NCBI RefSeq assembly: GCF_034190915.1
Contig: NW_026947486.1
Span: 16,146,001-16,210,000 of the forward strand
Source of the DNA: Cavia porcellus
Taxonomy: Eukaryota; Chordata; Mammalia; Rodentia; Caviidae
Length of the DNA: 64,000 bases
Direction of reading: 5' to 3'
This document shows, in pieces, positions 44,723 to 56,396 of the stretch (positions are counted from its first letter, which is position 1; each line of letters begins with the position of its first letter). Both the position numbers and the translations under genes were made by a program. The notes below the pieces were generated by a model, which searched no databases, was not told the DNA's origin, and worked only from the letters and a program-made list of their open reading frames with translations.

Positions 44723-45665
44723 TTTTCTGTGTCCCCTGGAGAAGCTGAGTGCAAGGTCTCAGTTGTTTCCTGGTTTAGGATATCTGTCTGTACTGCAGGA
44801 AATTTCCCCAATTGAGTGGAGGTCATTAGTCTGGCTTTATCAGGTGTCTAGTGGCACTGTAAGGCTGTACAAATGTGGGCAATATCCTGGGTAGCCCTTC
44901 AGCACACCTGACAGTACTGTGAAGCTGCTTCACTACTTGAGTTTGGTTTGCCAGACTCTACCAGGTTCAGGGTGGCATATCAAGGCTGAATAGCAAGATG
45001 AAGTACACTATGAAGACCTTCAGCACACGCCATGTGGTGCCCCAAAGCAATACACTTTTTGGGTCACTGAGGGTGCATTACTGCATTCCAAGTGAGGTGC
45101 TTAGGTTTCACAGCTGGATTGGTTCACTGTGCAGGCTTTCAGCTTGCTCCACCAAGCACAGGTGGTTTCCTGGCCACTCTGTGTCACTGGTTGTGGTCCA
45201 AGCAGGCCCTGATGGATCTATTTGAAAGTCCATGGCTTACTGTGAATGATGATCAGGGCCCTACCTGGTTCTAAACGAAGTCCTGTGGTTGCACAGGTGG
45301 GTGAGGTTTGCTGGGCAGACCTTTGGCACATGCCGCTGAGGGTAGGTGATTCCCTGGCCACTTAAGATCACTGGGTATGGCCCACCCAGGCACTCACGGA
45401 CTTAACCAAAGGTCTATAGCTCATTGGGAATGCTATTTGGGGCTCTACCTGGTTCTGAGTGAGGTACTGATATTGCATGTATGGAAGGGGTTCACTGTGA
45501 AGGCCTTCATCTCTGCCACTGAGTACAGGCAATTCCCTGGCCACTTGGGGTTACTGAGCAGATCCCAACCAGGCCCTGAGGGACCTACCCAAAGTTCTGC
45601 AGTGCTGGGTGGGCCCTATCAGGTTCTGAGAGATGTGCCAAGTTTGCATGGCTGGATGGGGTTCA
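44723..45665 (-). promoter_or_regulatory. 5'UTR of L1-B with ~183-bp tandem monomers
   Basis: TGGCCACT-type anchors recur at 45171, 45355 and 45538 (periods 184 and 183). CTACCTGGTTCT recurs at about 45262 and 45446, with a diverged copy near 45617. Units contain GGTTCACTGTGCAGGC and CCAAGCAGGCCCTGA-like segments. The monomer sequence is different from that of the young L1s. Confidence 0.75.
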
Positions 45666-46329
45666 TTGTGCAGGGCTGCTTGGAGTTCTACATGCCTCAC
45701 TCATGTGCATGTCAAATATTTTTCCTCATCACTGGTAAATTTTCCAACATTACTTCTTCACGTAATCTTTTTATGTCATTTGTGTGATGCTTATCTTTTC
45801 CTTGACACCTATCATAATTATATTATTTTTCTTTTCATCTTGCAACTGTTAAATTGTTTCCTGATTTTCTGTTTTTTTAAAGAGATCTTTCTTTTCATGA
45901 TCACTAGCTCTGATCTTGTCTTCAAGGTCTGAGAGTCCATATTCAGTTTCATTCAAGCAGTTTTGTCATCTTTTATTGGATGTTTTAATTTCCTGAGAAT
46001 CTCTTTGACTATGTGTGATACATTACATTTCATTCCTATGTTGTTCATTCATTCATGGTTTGTGTAATTTTCCTATATTCCTTTTTTTCTGTATCTATGA
46101 TTTCTTTAGATATGATCAACAATTTTGTCATAAGGGCTACCATATCTTTTTTTGCCTGTGATATTGTTTCTTTTCTGATTTCTATATCTGGAGTTTTTCT
46201 TTACTTCAGTTACTATCATTTGAGAAAATTCAGCTTTATGACTTCCAATTTATTCCATGTCAATATCTACTGTACTTGTTCCAGGTGGGCTGGAGGTCTG
46301 AAATTGCATTTTTTCTTTCATTTTGTCAT
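45666..46329 (-). mobile_element. Old L1-C: ORF1 N-terminal two-thirds
   Basis: A sudden switch at about 45680 leads to ORF1 RRM sequence (GAGTTCTACATGCCTCACTC), then coiled coil, to an ATG at 46327-46329. Stops and frameshifts are frequent. The ORF1 C-terminus and ORF2 of this copy are not adjacent. Confidence 0.75.
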
Positions 46330-46858
46330 TTTCCTAGGTTGTCCCAGACAAGTTGATTGAGTGTTGGGCATTTACTATGCTGACTAATTGTTCTGCTATG
46401 CAGAGAAATGGGCAAAGCACTCAGGTTGTTCTGAACTGAGGTTCCTGCATTGACAGAAAAATGTTGAATGTGGCTTGCACTCCTTTGGCTCACCAGGGCT
46501 CCCCCAGATTGTGGAGTGTGTTTGGGTGGGCCTTTCTAGATATCTTTTGTCCCTGAAGTGCTCCATTGATGGTATCTGGGCTTGGTGAGATATGGCTCTT
46601 CTGTGACCCACATGACTAGCTGTGGTAGTGCACTGGTGGATGGCACTAGGGAACTGTGCTGGGTATGGTAAAGCTTGACTCCTCTGGACCCTCAAGGCTA
46701 GCTGGGTCATATCCTCAAAGAATGACACTGGAGCACTGCCCTGGGCTAGGTGGGCCTGGGATCATCTGGAATCATGTGACTGGCTAGTGCACACCCAAGA
46801 AGGATGGTATTGGTGTGCTGTGTGGTTTGGGTGTGGCCAAGTTTCTCTTGGATACTCA
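46330..46858 (-). promoter_or_regulatory. 5'UTR of L1-C with ~85-bp tandem units
   Basis: GACTAGCTGTGG (about 46611), GGCTAGCTGGGT (about 46693) and GGCTAGTGCACA (about 46780) mark units of about 85 bp, each followed by a GGTGGATGGCAC / GAATGACACTGG / GGATGGTATTGG-type segment. The repetition is diverged but clear. Confidence 0.6.
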
Positions 46859-46899
46859 TTTTTTATTTTAAAGAGAGTAAAATCAAACACAACAAAACA

Positions 46900-47980
46900 G
46901 AACACAAGAAAGCAATGTAAGAGATATAAATTTCAAAGCAAGACAACCACAGATCTTATTGTCTCCTGTTTTCTTCCAAATAGTTGTCTATATCTTCACA
47001 TACAGTGAATTTATACAAAACAACATAGCATAAAACTTATCTGAACAGGATGATGAAGGTGTTTTAGATCTTCAAGACTAGACAGTATGGAAGTCAACAA
47101 TGGCTGTCATAATGTCTCTTACTCTCTTCAAAACAGCTGTCCATATCTTCATATATGTTGAAATTAAACAAAACCAAAAAGACTAAAGTCACTCTGAACA
47201 AGGAACAATAGTATTGCTGGATTTCACATCATGACACCATGAAATCAGCACTGGGCACTGTAGTGTCTCTTTTTCTTCAAAGTAGCTGCTCATCTCATCA
47301 TGCATTATACAATCAGTTCTCATAAACTGTTTACAAGTTCAACGCATGCATGAGTCTCTACATGTGTATCTATCCTCTTTGTATCAGAGGGAAAAACTAA
47401 ACAAAGCAAGACAAAACAAAACAAATTCCCAGAAAAAAACATGAAATGAAAAAAATCATATAAAACTGCAATACAAGGTGATCTACAGTGGTTACTATGA
47501 TGTCTCTTGTTATCTTCAATAGAATTGTCTATATCATCAGGCATTGTATAACTGAATATAGCAGTACATAAGAATATTAATAGAAATGAAACATCGTAGA
47601 CATTTTTAAGACTTCAAAAGCAGATAATAATCAAACTAGAGTGGGTATCCTAGTGAATCTTGTCATCTTCAGTGTAGTTTTCTATACTCTCAGACTTGAT
47701 ACTATCAATTATAACAGATTTGAATAAAATCAGTCAATATAAAGCAGCAATCTAACAAGCTATATTCAAATAAGATCAGTCATGATAAGACATTGTAAGT
47801 TATGCAGGGCTTCAGATTAAGTTAATAGGAAATTAAGGGTGATTACCATACAATATCCTGCTCTTTTTGGGATAGCGATAGCTGTCTGTGCTTTCAAATC
47901 TAGTACAAGTAGACAAACTGGAACAGAATATAATCCATCTAAACAGAGTGGTGAGAATAATGTGGGTTTTAAATCCTGAT
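46900..47980 (-). repeat. L1-type 3'UTR made of about six diverged units
   Basis: Blocks of the form ATGTCTCTT-n-TCTTCAAA-n-AGCTGTCCATATCTTCA recur near 46965, 47110, 47270, 47505, 47660 and 47860. Equivalent series appear in the 3'UTRs at 8980-9390, 53755-54140 and, more diverged, 24600-24870. Confidence 0.7.
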
Positions 47981-48124
47981 ATACTATTAATCCTCTGCTT
48001 TCCTTTTTTAGACCATTCCTCCCTCTCCTTTCACTCCCACAGGGTAAACTGCACATTTTGGGTCCACCAGCTCCCTGAGTTTTTAGATTGGGAGGTGACC
48101 TGCTATTTACCTAAGTGGTTCTGA

Positions 48125-48440
48125 GCCTTCTCACTCCTGGACTTGATCTCTAGTTTTATTCCTTTATTTACAAAAGCCTCAAGGTTTCCTTCATTATAGC
48201 TGAGTAGTTCTCTACTGCACAAAAGTATCATATCTTTCCAACCTATCTGGGGTGCTGGTCGAGTTGCCCCTATTTCTCTCTAGTTCCCTGTCACATAGAG
48301 CATTGTTTTCTCATATTTAATATTCAGTCCATAAACTCTCTTGCAGATTAATTATATTTTGTATATGGAGCATCTTGATGGACCCTATCTCCTGATCTAC
48401 TTTGCCTGTGTTTCTGGGTTTTTTAGTGTATCAATGCCAT
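48125..48440 (-). pseudogene. Collapsed ORF2 remnant in H4
   Basis: Directly after ORF1 the minus strand aligns to the L1-1 ORF2 N-terminus (the [11 protein letters not shown] to AGIQKK region). At about 48268 it continues with ORF2 C-terminal sequence matching [16 protein letters not shown] and on to the 3' end. No endonuclease active site beyond the first residues and no RT is left. Confidence 0.75.
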
Positions 48441-48445
48441 CTATG

Positions 48446-49600
48446 TTAGAGATTATAGCCACCTTTCTCTGCCTCATTTCTGCTATGATATTTTTCTGCC
48501 ATTAGTTGTCTAGTTTTCTCCTTATTCCACTGTCTGCCCCCTTCATTGAAGCCTCTGTGCCACTGTTCCTGAAATTCTGGTATTTTTTTCTCTTTCTCTA
48601 GAATGTTCTTCAGTATTTTTTGTAGGGTTGGATTGGTGGTCATGGATTCCCCCAGTTCCTTTCTGTCATAGATGCATCTTGTTTCTCCATTAATTTTGAG
48701 AGACAGTTTTTCAGGGTACATCAATCTAGGTTGGAGGTTATATTCTTTCAGGGCTTGGAATATTTCACTCCAAGCTCTTCTTGATTTGATGGTTTGTGTG
48801 GAGAAGTCTGATTTTGATGGGTTTTCCTTTATAGGTGATCTGTTTCTTTTCTCTGATGGCTTTTAATGTTCTGTTTTTGTGGTGAATTTCTGGGATCTTG
48901 ATTATTATATGTCTTGGTGTAGCTCTGTTTTGGTTGTAGGTGGCTGCAGTTCTGTATGCCTCATACATCTGAATATCATTTCCTTTTCCTATGCTTGGGA
49001 AGTTTTCCTTAATTATTTCTGTGAGTAGCCTTTGTAGTTCCTTTGTGTTTACCCTGGATTCTTCACTCACATTATTTATTCTTAAGTTATAGATCCTCTT
49101 GTTGTCTTCTAGCCTTTGTGTTGTTACTGTTTCCTTGTTATTTTTAAGAGATCTTTACTTTCATGATCAGAGATTGCAAACCTATCTTCAAGTTTTGTTA
49201 ATCTATCTGTAGTTTCGTTCAGGCAATTTTTCCAGCTTTCAATGGAGTTTTTAATTTCCTGGTAATGTCTTTGAATCTGCTTCATGTATTCTAGGTTTTC
49301 TTTATATTCTTCATTGAATGTTTTTCTCCTTTTTCTTGAATTCCTCCATTCTTCCATCTGCATGTTCTTGAGATGTAATTAGCATTTCTTTTATTAATCT
49401 TCTTATATCTTGCTTTACTTGAATTAATATTTCAGTTTTGAGCACATCTATGATGTCATGAAGATATCTCATTATGTTCACTGATGCTGTTTCTGATATT
49501 GCATGTTTTCTACCCCTAATATCTTCTGTATTTACCTCTCCTGGATCAGTATTCACAGGGTTGGGGGTTTGGGGACTTTTTCTTATTTTTCTCTTGTCAT
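48446..49600 (-). pseudogene. ORF1 of HAL1-like copy H4
   Basis: The start ATG at 49598-49600 is followed by an early in-frame stop (sixth codon). Downstream the coiled coil (49556-49124), RRM (49070-48765: ENFPSIGKGNDIQMYEAYRT, PRHIIIKIPEI) and C-terminal domain (48724-48446: YPEKLSLKINGETRC) are each open but in different frames. Its closest relative in the window is H2 (12427-13537). Confidence 0.85.
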
Positions 49601-50395
49601 GCTTTTAGTTTCTGGTGTATAATGGAGGTCCCAGCCCCTTTCCTTGTTGGTTATGGCTCTTCTGAAGCACACTGGCTAAGGATTTCTGCCCTCTCCAGTT
49701 TGCTGTTGGTAACTGAAGTGCAAATAGGGGTGGAATATGCTGGCCCCTCCCCTCTGAGCCAGTCAATCTGTGGGGGCAGTCACCACATTAGTGTGTGCCA
49801 CACATACAGTATCAGTTCAGGACAACTTATTGAGTCCCAGCCAGAGGTGTGACCCAGGCCAAGCAGATCCCACCAATCTGTTCTGGGTAAGGAGCAATCA
49901 ACTGAAGTCACTGCTGTTCCTTGTTCATGCCTGTCCTGCCTAATTCCAACATGTTGTCCAGTTGGTTGCCCCTTTCCCATCGGAGGGTCTTATTCCAAGC
50001 ACTCACCGCAGGTTAGTGCAGGTCTCCACACTGCCTCTGTTCTCCACTGGGCTTGCCAACCCCTGACTTCAGTGCAACCACGGCTCAAGTGAGTCACAGC
50101 CATGTGAGTTCAGGTGGCTCCAGCAAGAGTGCCGTGGCCACTAATCTTAGCTGCTCCAATGGTAGCCCTGTGCATTTGAATAGATCTTTTCCCTTTAGTT
50201 TCTTCCTGAGTCGAAAGGATCCATCTTCTTCTGTCTGGTCCTCTCCAGGATGTTTTATTCCAGTTGCTTCTCTCAGGGAGGCTCTGTATTTTGCTGCTTA
50301 CTGATCTGCTTTCTTTAGCTTTGCTCTCTGGGATCCTCATAGCTGGCTGGGGCACTCCCCTGGTGGATGGTGCTGAGTGGCTTGGTCTGGGTTCT

Positions 50396-51430
50396 TTTAT
50401 ATTTTGCTACATAACTACAAACTAGTGTGTGTCTTTAAGGCAGCAAGTTAATAGTTACCACAGTCTGTCATTTTCTAAACTGGGGCAGATGCTGTTATGA
50501 TTACTGATTGTACTACTTTAGCCAAGGTGAGATAATTGTACTAATCAGTTGTCCTTTCTTGTGTAACAAAACCAAAGATTTTCTGAGAGTGACAAACAAT
50601 GTTATTGTCCAGTACCAAGAACCAGATAGTGGACAAAAGAGGCAGCAACTTCTTATCCATACTAAAGTGAAGAGATAGGATTTTTTTTGCAAGAACAGAC
50701 ATAAAATATTTATTTTCTCCCATAATAAATTGTTATCTCACTTACCATTATTTTTATATGTGATGTTATGCATAAAATCTAAATTTATTGTTTTTGTGGG
50801 CATTTTCCTCTTAAGGCACATTGATCAAGACATATTTCTTGGCCACTTGCTGAATACTTTGAGAACAGAATATAGGAGTATTTATTTTAGGAGTTAACAC
50901 ACTGAAGCAGTAACTCACAACCCCATAATCTTAAGCAATTTGAAATCTCTATTTGGCTCCTGTGGCAACATAAGCTGTGATTTTAAAAATGTCTTCAGGA
51001 TATTTCTTAATGTGGACTTAGTCTCCTTCACTCTGTTCAGGATTTGAAGGTTTTGTTTAATCAAAATCTCCCTGTCCATTTTCAGCCCTAAAATTTATCT
51101 CTATTGTGTCTTCCCCTCCATCTTCATTATTTACTTTTAAGCAAATGCATAAACTGGTAGACCTATCCATTACACGCCTTAGCTTTCCTCCCTCATTGGT
51201 TTTAACTTTTTCCATTGAGTTCTGTGCAAATCTCTTAGTTCAAGCTTTCATATCAAATGGCAAATAATAGTTAGCTGTGTGGTATTTAGTAACTCAGTTT
51301 TGAGGATTTCTCTCCCCTTGTTTTTATGGATATAATGTCTTCTCAAATTTCCCTGAATCAGATTCTGCCATGGGGAGTTGTCATACAATGAATGTTTGTA
51401 AATCCCCCTCCTGACTTTCATGCTGAAATC
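50396..51430. other. Unassigned region
   Basis: AT-rich sequence with no recognisable repeat or gene. Short ORFs such as 50541-50723 have no family features. Confidence 0.35.
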
Positions 51431-51730
51431 TTTTTTTTAACTTTCTTTTTTTTCTTAAATTTTGAAAGTAGTAAAATACAACACAACAAGAAAGAATACA
51501 GCCAACTGAGACCGTGTAGTGAAATTGGTACAGAACTTCACAGCAGGTTACCGGGATAACAGTAATAGGTATCACAGTATATTTCATTATCTTTACAATA
51601 GTTGTTCTTTCAATCATGTATATCAAAATAAAATGCAATACAGAACATTATAGAACTTATTAAAACAGAATATTGAATAGAGCAGTACCATTAATCAGAA
51701 TAAAGCAAAACAATAATAAAAGTATTTGCT
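51431..51730 (-). mobile_element. L1 3'UTR fragment
   Basis: A T-rich start (51429-51450) is followed by AGTAAAATACAACACAACAAG and repeats of the CACAGTATATTTCATTATCTTTACAATAGTTGTT type, as in the other L1 3'UTRs. The inner boundary near 51730 is uncertain. Confidence 0.65.
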
Positions 51731-52100
51731 TTCAAAGAGATGGTAGAAGGAAGTCCTCCTTATGTGCTATGGTCAATCTCCCAAGAGATGCTCAGATCTC
51801 TGGTTCCCATTTACTAATGGGGGGGGCAAGGGAAGGGGGTAGGGAAAGTGGGATGTTTGACTCTAGGCCATGCACCAGTAGGTTTACTATTGAAGAGATA
51901 GATTTTTGTGAAAGACTCAAAAGACAAAATTCAGCTCTACATAGAAGACATACCAGAAAACTAATCATTTACTAAGGAGTTCTTGATGCTAGTAATAAAG
52001 CTACCTACCATAAGCAATTTACAGGCTTAAATGTGGAAAATAATTTTAAAAGAACCAAAACAATATGAGAAGACATAAAAGCAAGATGTAACCCAGACCT
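51731..52100. other. Unassigned segment
   Basis: It contains a G-run (about 51820-51826) and purine-rich sequence. I see no match to known features. Confidence 0.3.
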
Positions 52101-53554
52101 CTGACTCACCTAAGCAAACTCAGGGGACAGTAAGTAAAAACAATTGAGAAGCCACTCACTTGAACTCTATGAAATGGTAACAGCAGAAGTAATGAAGCAG
52201 ATGAAGGAGACCTAGAAAAAAACTAGAAATAATTTCAGATAACTAAAGAGATGATGCGCATAATGAAGGATATGTTTAGTATAGAGTAGATAGAGTTATT
52301 AGTGTTAGAGTAGATACAGATAAAAAATAGCTAAAAGAGCTTAAGAAAAGAATGGAAGCTATGAATGCCCAACATAAGAAAGAAATGGAGTCCATTACAG
52401 ATTCAAACAGATATTTAGAGGATTAAAAATCATATTGAAAGCATATGCAGCAGAGTCAGCAAATGTGAGAACAATATCAGATCTAGAAGACAGATTTTCA
52501 GTTAGCAATTATCAAAAGAAAAAGTTCTTAAAGTAACCAGGGACCATGAAAAATCAATCCAACAATTATCAGATGATGAAAAGATGAACTATAAAGTTGA
52601 TTAGAATCAATGAAGAAGCAGGAGATAGTGCAAATGACAGAAAATCTCTTTGAAGAAGTAATGACAAAAATGAAATGTGGAAAAATAATTTGGCATACAA
52701 ATAAAGCAGATAGGATTACAATTATCCATGATCACAAAAAATCTATGCAGGGTATATGATAATCAAGATTTCAGAAATTCTACAAAAGAATAGAATAGCA
52801 AAGACTGTTAGAGAAAAGAAACAAATCATCTATAAAAGTCTATCAAAATCACAGTTCATCAAAATCACAAATTCCCAACACAAACACTCAAAATAAAGGA
52901 GAGCCTGGAGTGGAGTATTTGAAACTCTAGAAGAAAACTCCAAATGTAGATTGATATACCCTACAAAACTATCTCTCAAAATTGATGGAGCAAATGATAC
53001 TTCCATTATAAAGAACACCTGAAGAAATTCATTACCATGAATCTGGAACTAAAAATATTGTGATGGATATTCCAGAAAATGTTAATAAAGAGCACAATTT
53101 CATGAACTTATTAGAATTGATGCATCAAGCAAGGCAAGGAATTAAACAAAGGGGGAAAGAAAGGGACTCAATAACACAAAAATAATGTGACAAGGATAAG
53201 TCAATATGTATCAGTTATACCATAATGAAAATGGTCTCAATTCACCAATCAAAAGAAGCAGACCAACAGAATAATTCAAAACATGAGATGCAACAATATA
53301 TTGCATAGAAGAAACTCATTTAACTTAAAAAGAAATTAAATAAAAGAAAAAAGAATGAAAAACAATACTCCATGTGACAGGAAACCATAAATAATGCAGA
53401 GGTAGACAAAGTGGATTTTTATTCTGTTCTGTTTTGCTCTACTCTATTCTATTCTTTGCAGAAAAAAATAGATTTCAAACCAAGACTGTCCAACATAGAC
53501 AATGTAGGTCATTACCTAATTGTTAAGGGAACAGTCCCAGAGGAAGAAGTGACA

Positions 53555-53601
<47 letters not shown>

Positions 53602-53635
53602 CAAATACCAGAACACTTAACTATATAAAACAAAT
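52101..53635 (+). mobile_element. Degenerate L1-J: ORF1 and ORF2 N-terminus
   Basis: On the plus strand a heavily decayed ORF1 (coiled coil about 52250-52560, RRM and C-terminal domain to about 53170) is followed by ORF2 endonuclease remnants (KKIDFKPRLSNIDNVGHYLI at 53460-53520, then PEEEVTII). The sequence is interrupted at 53636 by a minus-strand L1 3' fragment and resumes at 54276. Confidence 0.75.
53558..53598. repeat. (AT)n microsatellite inside L1 ORF2
   Basis: Forty-one bp of alternating A/T lie exactly where L1 ORF2 encodes the ILNIYAP segment, whose own codons (AAATATATATGC) are AT-alternating. Confidence 0.95.
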
Positions 53636-54275
53636 CTTTTTTATTTTATTTTACTTTATTTTAAAGATAACAAAACCAAGCAAAATAAAACAGAATAAGC
53701 CAATCAAATAAACCAGCGTGACAAAGGACTTCAAAACAATAGTAAACCAACAATGGTTTTCATAATACCTCTTGTTGTCTTCAAATAAGCTGCCAAGTCA
53801 CTTCAGACTTAGTAAAAATGAAACAAAACAGAACATGATAGAATCAATAAAAATAAAATAATGAATGCAATAAAGGACTTCAAAACAAGATGTAAATCCA
53901 AAGTAAATCCAAAATGGCTACCATAATATATTTTGTTGTCTTTGAAATAGCTGACCATGCCTTTAGATATAATAAAATCAAAGAAAACAAAACAGAATAA
54001 AACCCAATCCAACAAAACAATGAAAATGATACAGGCCATCAAAACCAGACAATAGGGAATTAACAATGGCTCCCACCTTCATAAGGAGATCCTCCATAAA
54101 TGCTACATTGCATATAGTTATCCTTTGAGTAGATGATCAGACTGCTGGCTTTAGAGATGCAAAGTCAGGGAAACACTAAACACTATAAGCATTAAATTGT
54201 GTTTTACCTCAATTAGTTATCATCATAGCCTATATTTCTCCAGATCAGCTGGTCACTTACAGTGGGGGAGGGGGT
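53636..54275 (-). mobile_element. 5'-truncated L1 3'UTR copy nested in L1-J, 10-bp TSD
   Basis: A T-rich end (CTTTTTTATTTTATTTTACT) is followed by three ~155-bp 3'UTR units (53755, 53912, 54065). It is flanked by TAAAACAAAT at 53626-53635 and 54276-54285. L1-J ORF2 sequence (around YIKQLLTEM) is continuous across the insert. Confidence 0.85.
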
Positions 54276-56396
54276 TAAAACAAATATTAATCAACAGAAA
54301 ATATAAATATCAATACAACTGTAATAGGGGATCTCAATACTTCACTGTCACAAATGGACAAATCAATTATATAAAAAATCAATAAAGAAATATCACAACT
54401 GAGTCAAATCTCTGAACAAATGGATTTAGTAGCTATCTACAGAATGTTCTGCCAACAATATCACAATGCATGTTCTTTTTAGCTGCACATAAGATTTTTT
54501 ACAAATTTGATCACAGAACATGCTTAAATACATGCAAAAGAACTGAAATTATCCCATGTATACTTATCAGACCATATTGCAATGAAATTGGAAATAAATG
54601 GCAGAAGAAACCACAAAAACTGCATTAACACATGGGAATTAACACCTTCCTGAACAAGCAATGGGTCACAGATAAAATTAAAGAAGAAATTAGGCCGTTT
54701 TTACAATTAAATAATAATGCTGATAAAACATGCTGTAATTTGAGGGACACAATAAGAGCAGTCCTATAGAGAAAATTTATAGCACTAAATTCTCGCACCA
54801 TCAAAACATAGTGAGTGAAAATACACAGTGTAATGTTGAATCTCAAGCTTTTAGCAAAAGAAGCACAAGTCACTCCCAAAGTTCCTATGCGGCAGGAAAT
54901 TACAAAGATCAGAGCAGAAATTAATGCAACTGAGACTAAGAAAACAATTCAAAGAATCAGTGACTCAAAAATTTAGTTATTGGAAAGATTAAAATAAAAT
55001 TGACAAATACTGAACCAACATTATTAAAAAAAGAAAGAAAAGACTCAAACCTATGCAATTTGAAAGGAAAATTGTGAAATTTCAACAGATCCTGCAGAAA
55101 TCCAGATCATCAATATCTATTTTAAGAACCTTTATTTTAATAAGATCTAAAGCATAGGAAAAATAGACAGATACATAGATACATATGAATCCCAAAGCTG
55201 AGTCAACAAGATATAAAATTTCTAAATAACTCAAAATCAGTCTATGAAATTAAAGATACAATTAAAAAGATACACACAAAGAAAAGTGCAGGTCCTGATG
55301 GATTCACTGCTGAATTCTACATGAAATTTAGAGAAAAATTCATGCCACTACTCATCAAACTCTTTAATGAAACTGAAAAGGAAAGCAATACTCCCAAACT
55401 CATTCCTGGAAAGCAAGCATTACACTGATATCAAACTTGAATAAGGACCCAACCAACAAAGAGAACTCTAGGCCAGTCTCCCTAATGAACACAAATGCAA
55501 AAATCCTCAGTAAGGTACTGGCACATAGAATGCAGCAAATCATGAAGACGATTATACACCAGGACCAAGTAGTTTTATCCTAGGGATGCAGAGATATTGA
55601 TATTCACCAATCAATAAATGTAGTACACCATATCAGAGTCAATGACAAAAAGCATAAGATAACCTAAATAGATGCAGAAAAATTGTTTGACAAACTCCAA
55701 CACCCATTCATGATAAAAAAAATTAGAATAGATGATTGATCTTCATTGCAATCTGATAGAGGCCACTGATGACACCAGCCAATATCATACTAATTAGACA
55801 GAAACTGAAAGCTTGCACTCTAAATTCAGGAACAACACAAGAATATCCATGGTCACTACTCTTATTCAATATAGTTTTGGGAATATTTGTCAAGGCAGTT
55901 AGACAAGAGAAAGAAATGAAATAAGGATAGGAAAGAAAAAGTTAAATTATCATTACTTACAGATGCATGATACTCTACGTAGGAGAGCCACAAAACTTCA
56001 CCAAAAGACTTCTAGACTTAATTACCAAATTCAGTAGCATAACTATATACAAAGTACACATTTAAATATCAATAGCATTCCTATACACGAATAATGAACT
56101 CAAGTGCTAAATTAGAGAAACAGCACCCTTCACAATAGCATTCAAAAACTTAAATAGGAATCAATCTAATGGAGGAAGTAAACTATCTCTACCCTGAAAA
56201 CTACAATATGCTGAAAAAGGAGATGAAGACAATATTAGAAAATGGGAAGATATTCTTTACTCTTGGGTAGGAAGAACCAATACAGTTTAAGTGGCCATAC
56301 ATCTAAAATTGTTATACATATTTAATGCAATCCCAACCAAAATTCCAGCAGCATATCTCACAGAATTAGAGAAAAATCTTAAAATTTTGGAAGTTT
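54276..56396 (+). mobile_element. Degenerate L1-J ORF2: endonuclease to post-RT
   Basis: The plus strand shows VIGDLNTSLSQMDKS (endonuclease), SDHIAMKLEING, early RT (NKDPTNKENSRPVSLMN), the IDAEKLFDKLQHPFM block and later ENYNMLKKEM, with many stops and frameshifts. It ends near the segment equivalent to [10 protein letters not shown]. Confidence 0.8.

Larger units (their letters stand above)
46859..50395 (-). mobile_element. HAL1-like element with residual ORF2 (copy H4)
   Basis: In element orientation this is a 5'UTR (50395-49601), ORF1 (49600-48446, several lesions), about 80 codons of ORF2 N-terminus (about 48440-48268), about 45 codons of ORF2 C-terminus (about 48267-48125), and a repeat-built 3'UTR ending in TAAAATAAAAAATGAG (46859-48120). 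ORF1 is of the H1/H2 type (AAAAAGTCCCC, then ...NTDPGEVNTED and a C-terminal extension RQLMAEK). The ORF2 middle, about 3.4 kb, is absent at a single junction. Confidence 0.8.

Noticed and set aside
45377..45787. 136-codon plus-strand ORF
   Set aside because: It runs through the L1-B 5'UTR monomers and into antisense ORF1 of L1-C, so it is a chance frame.
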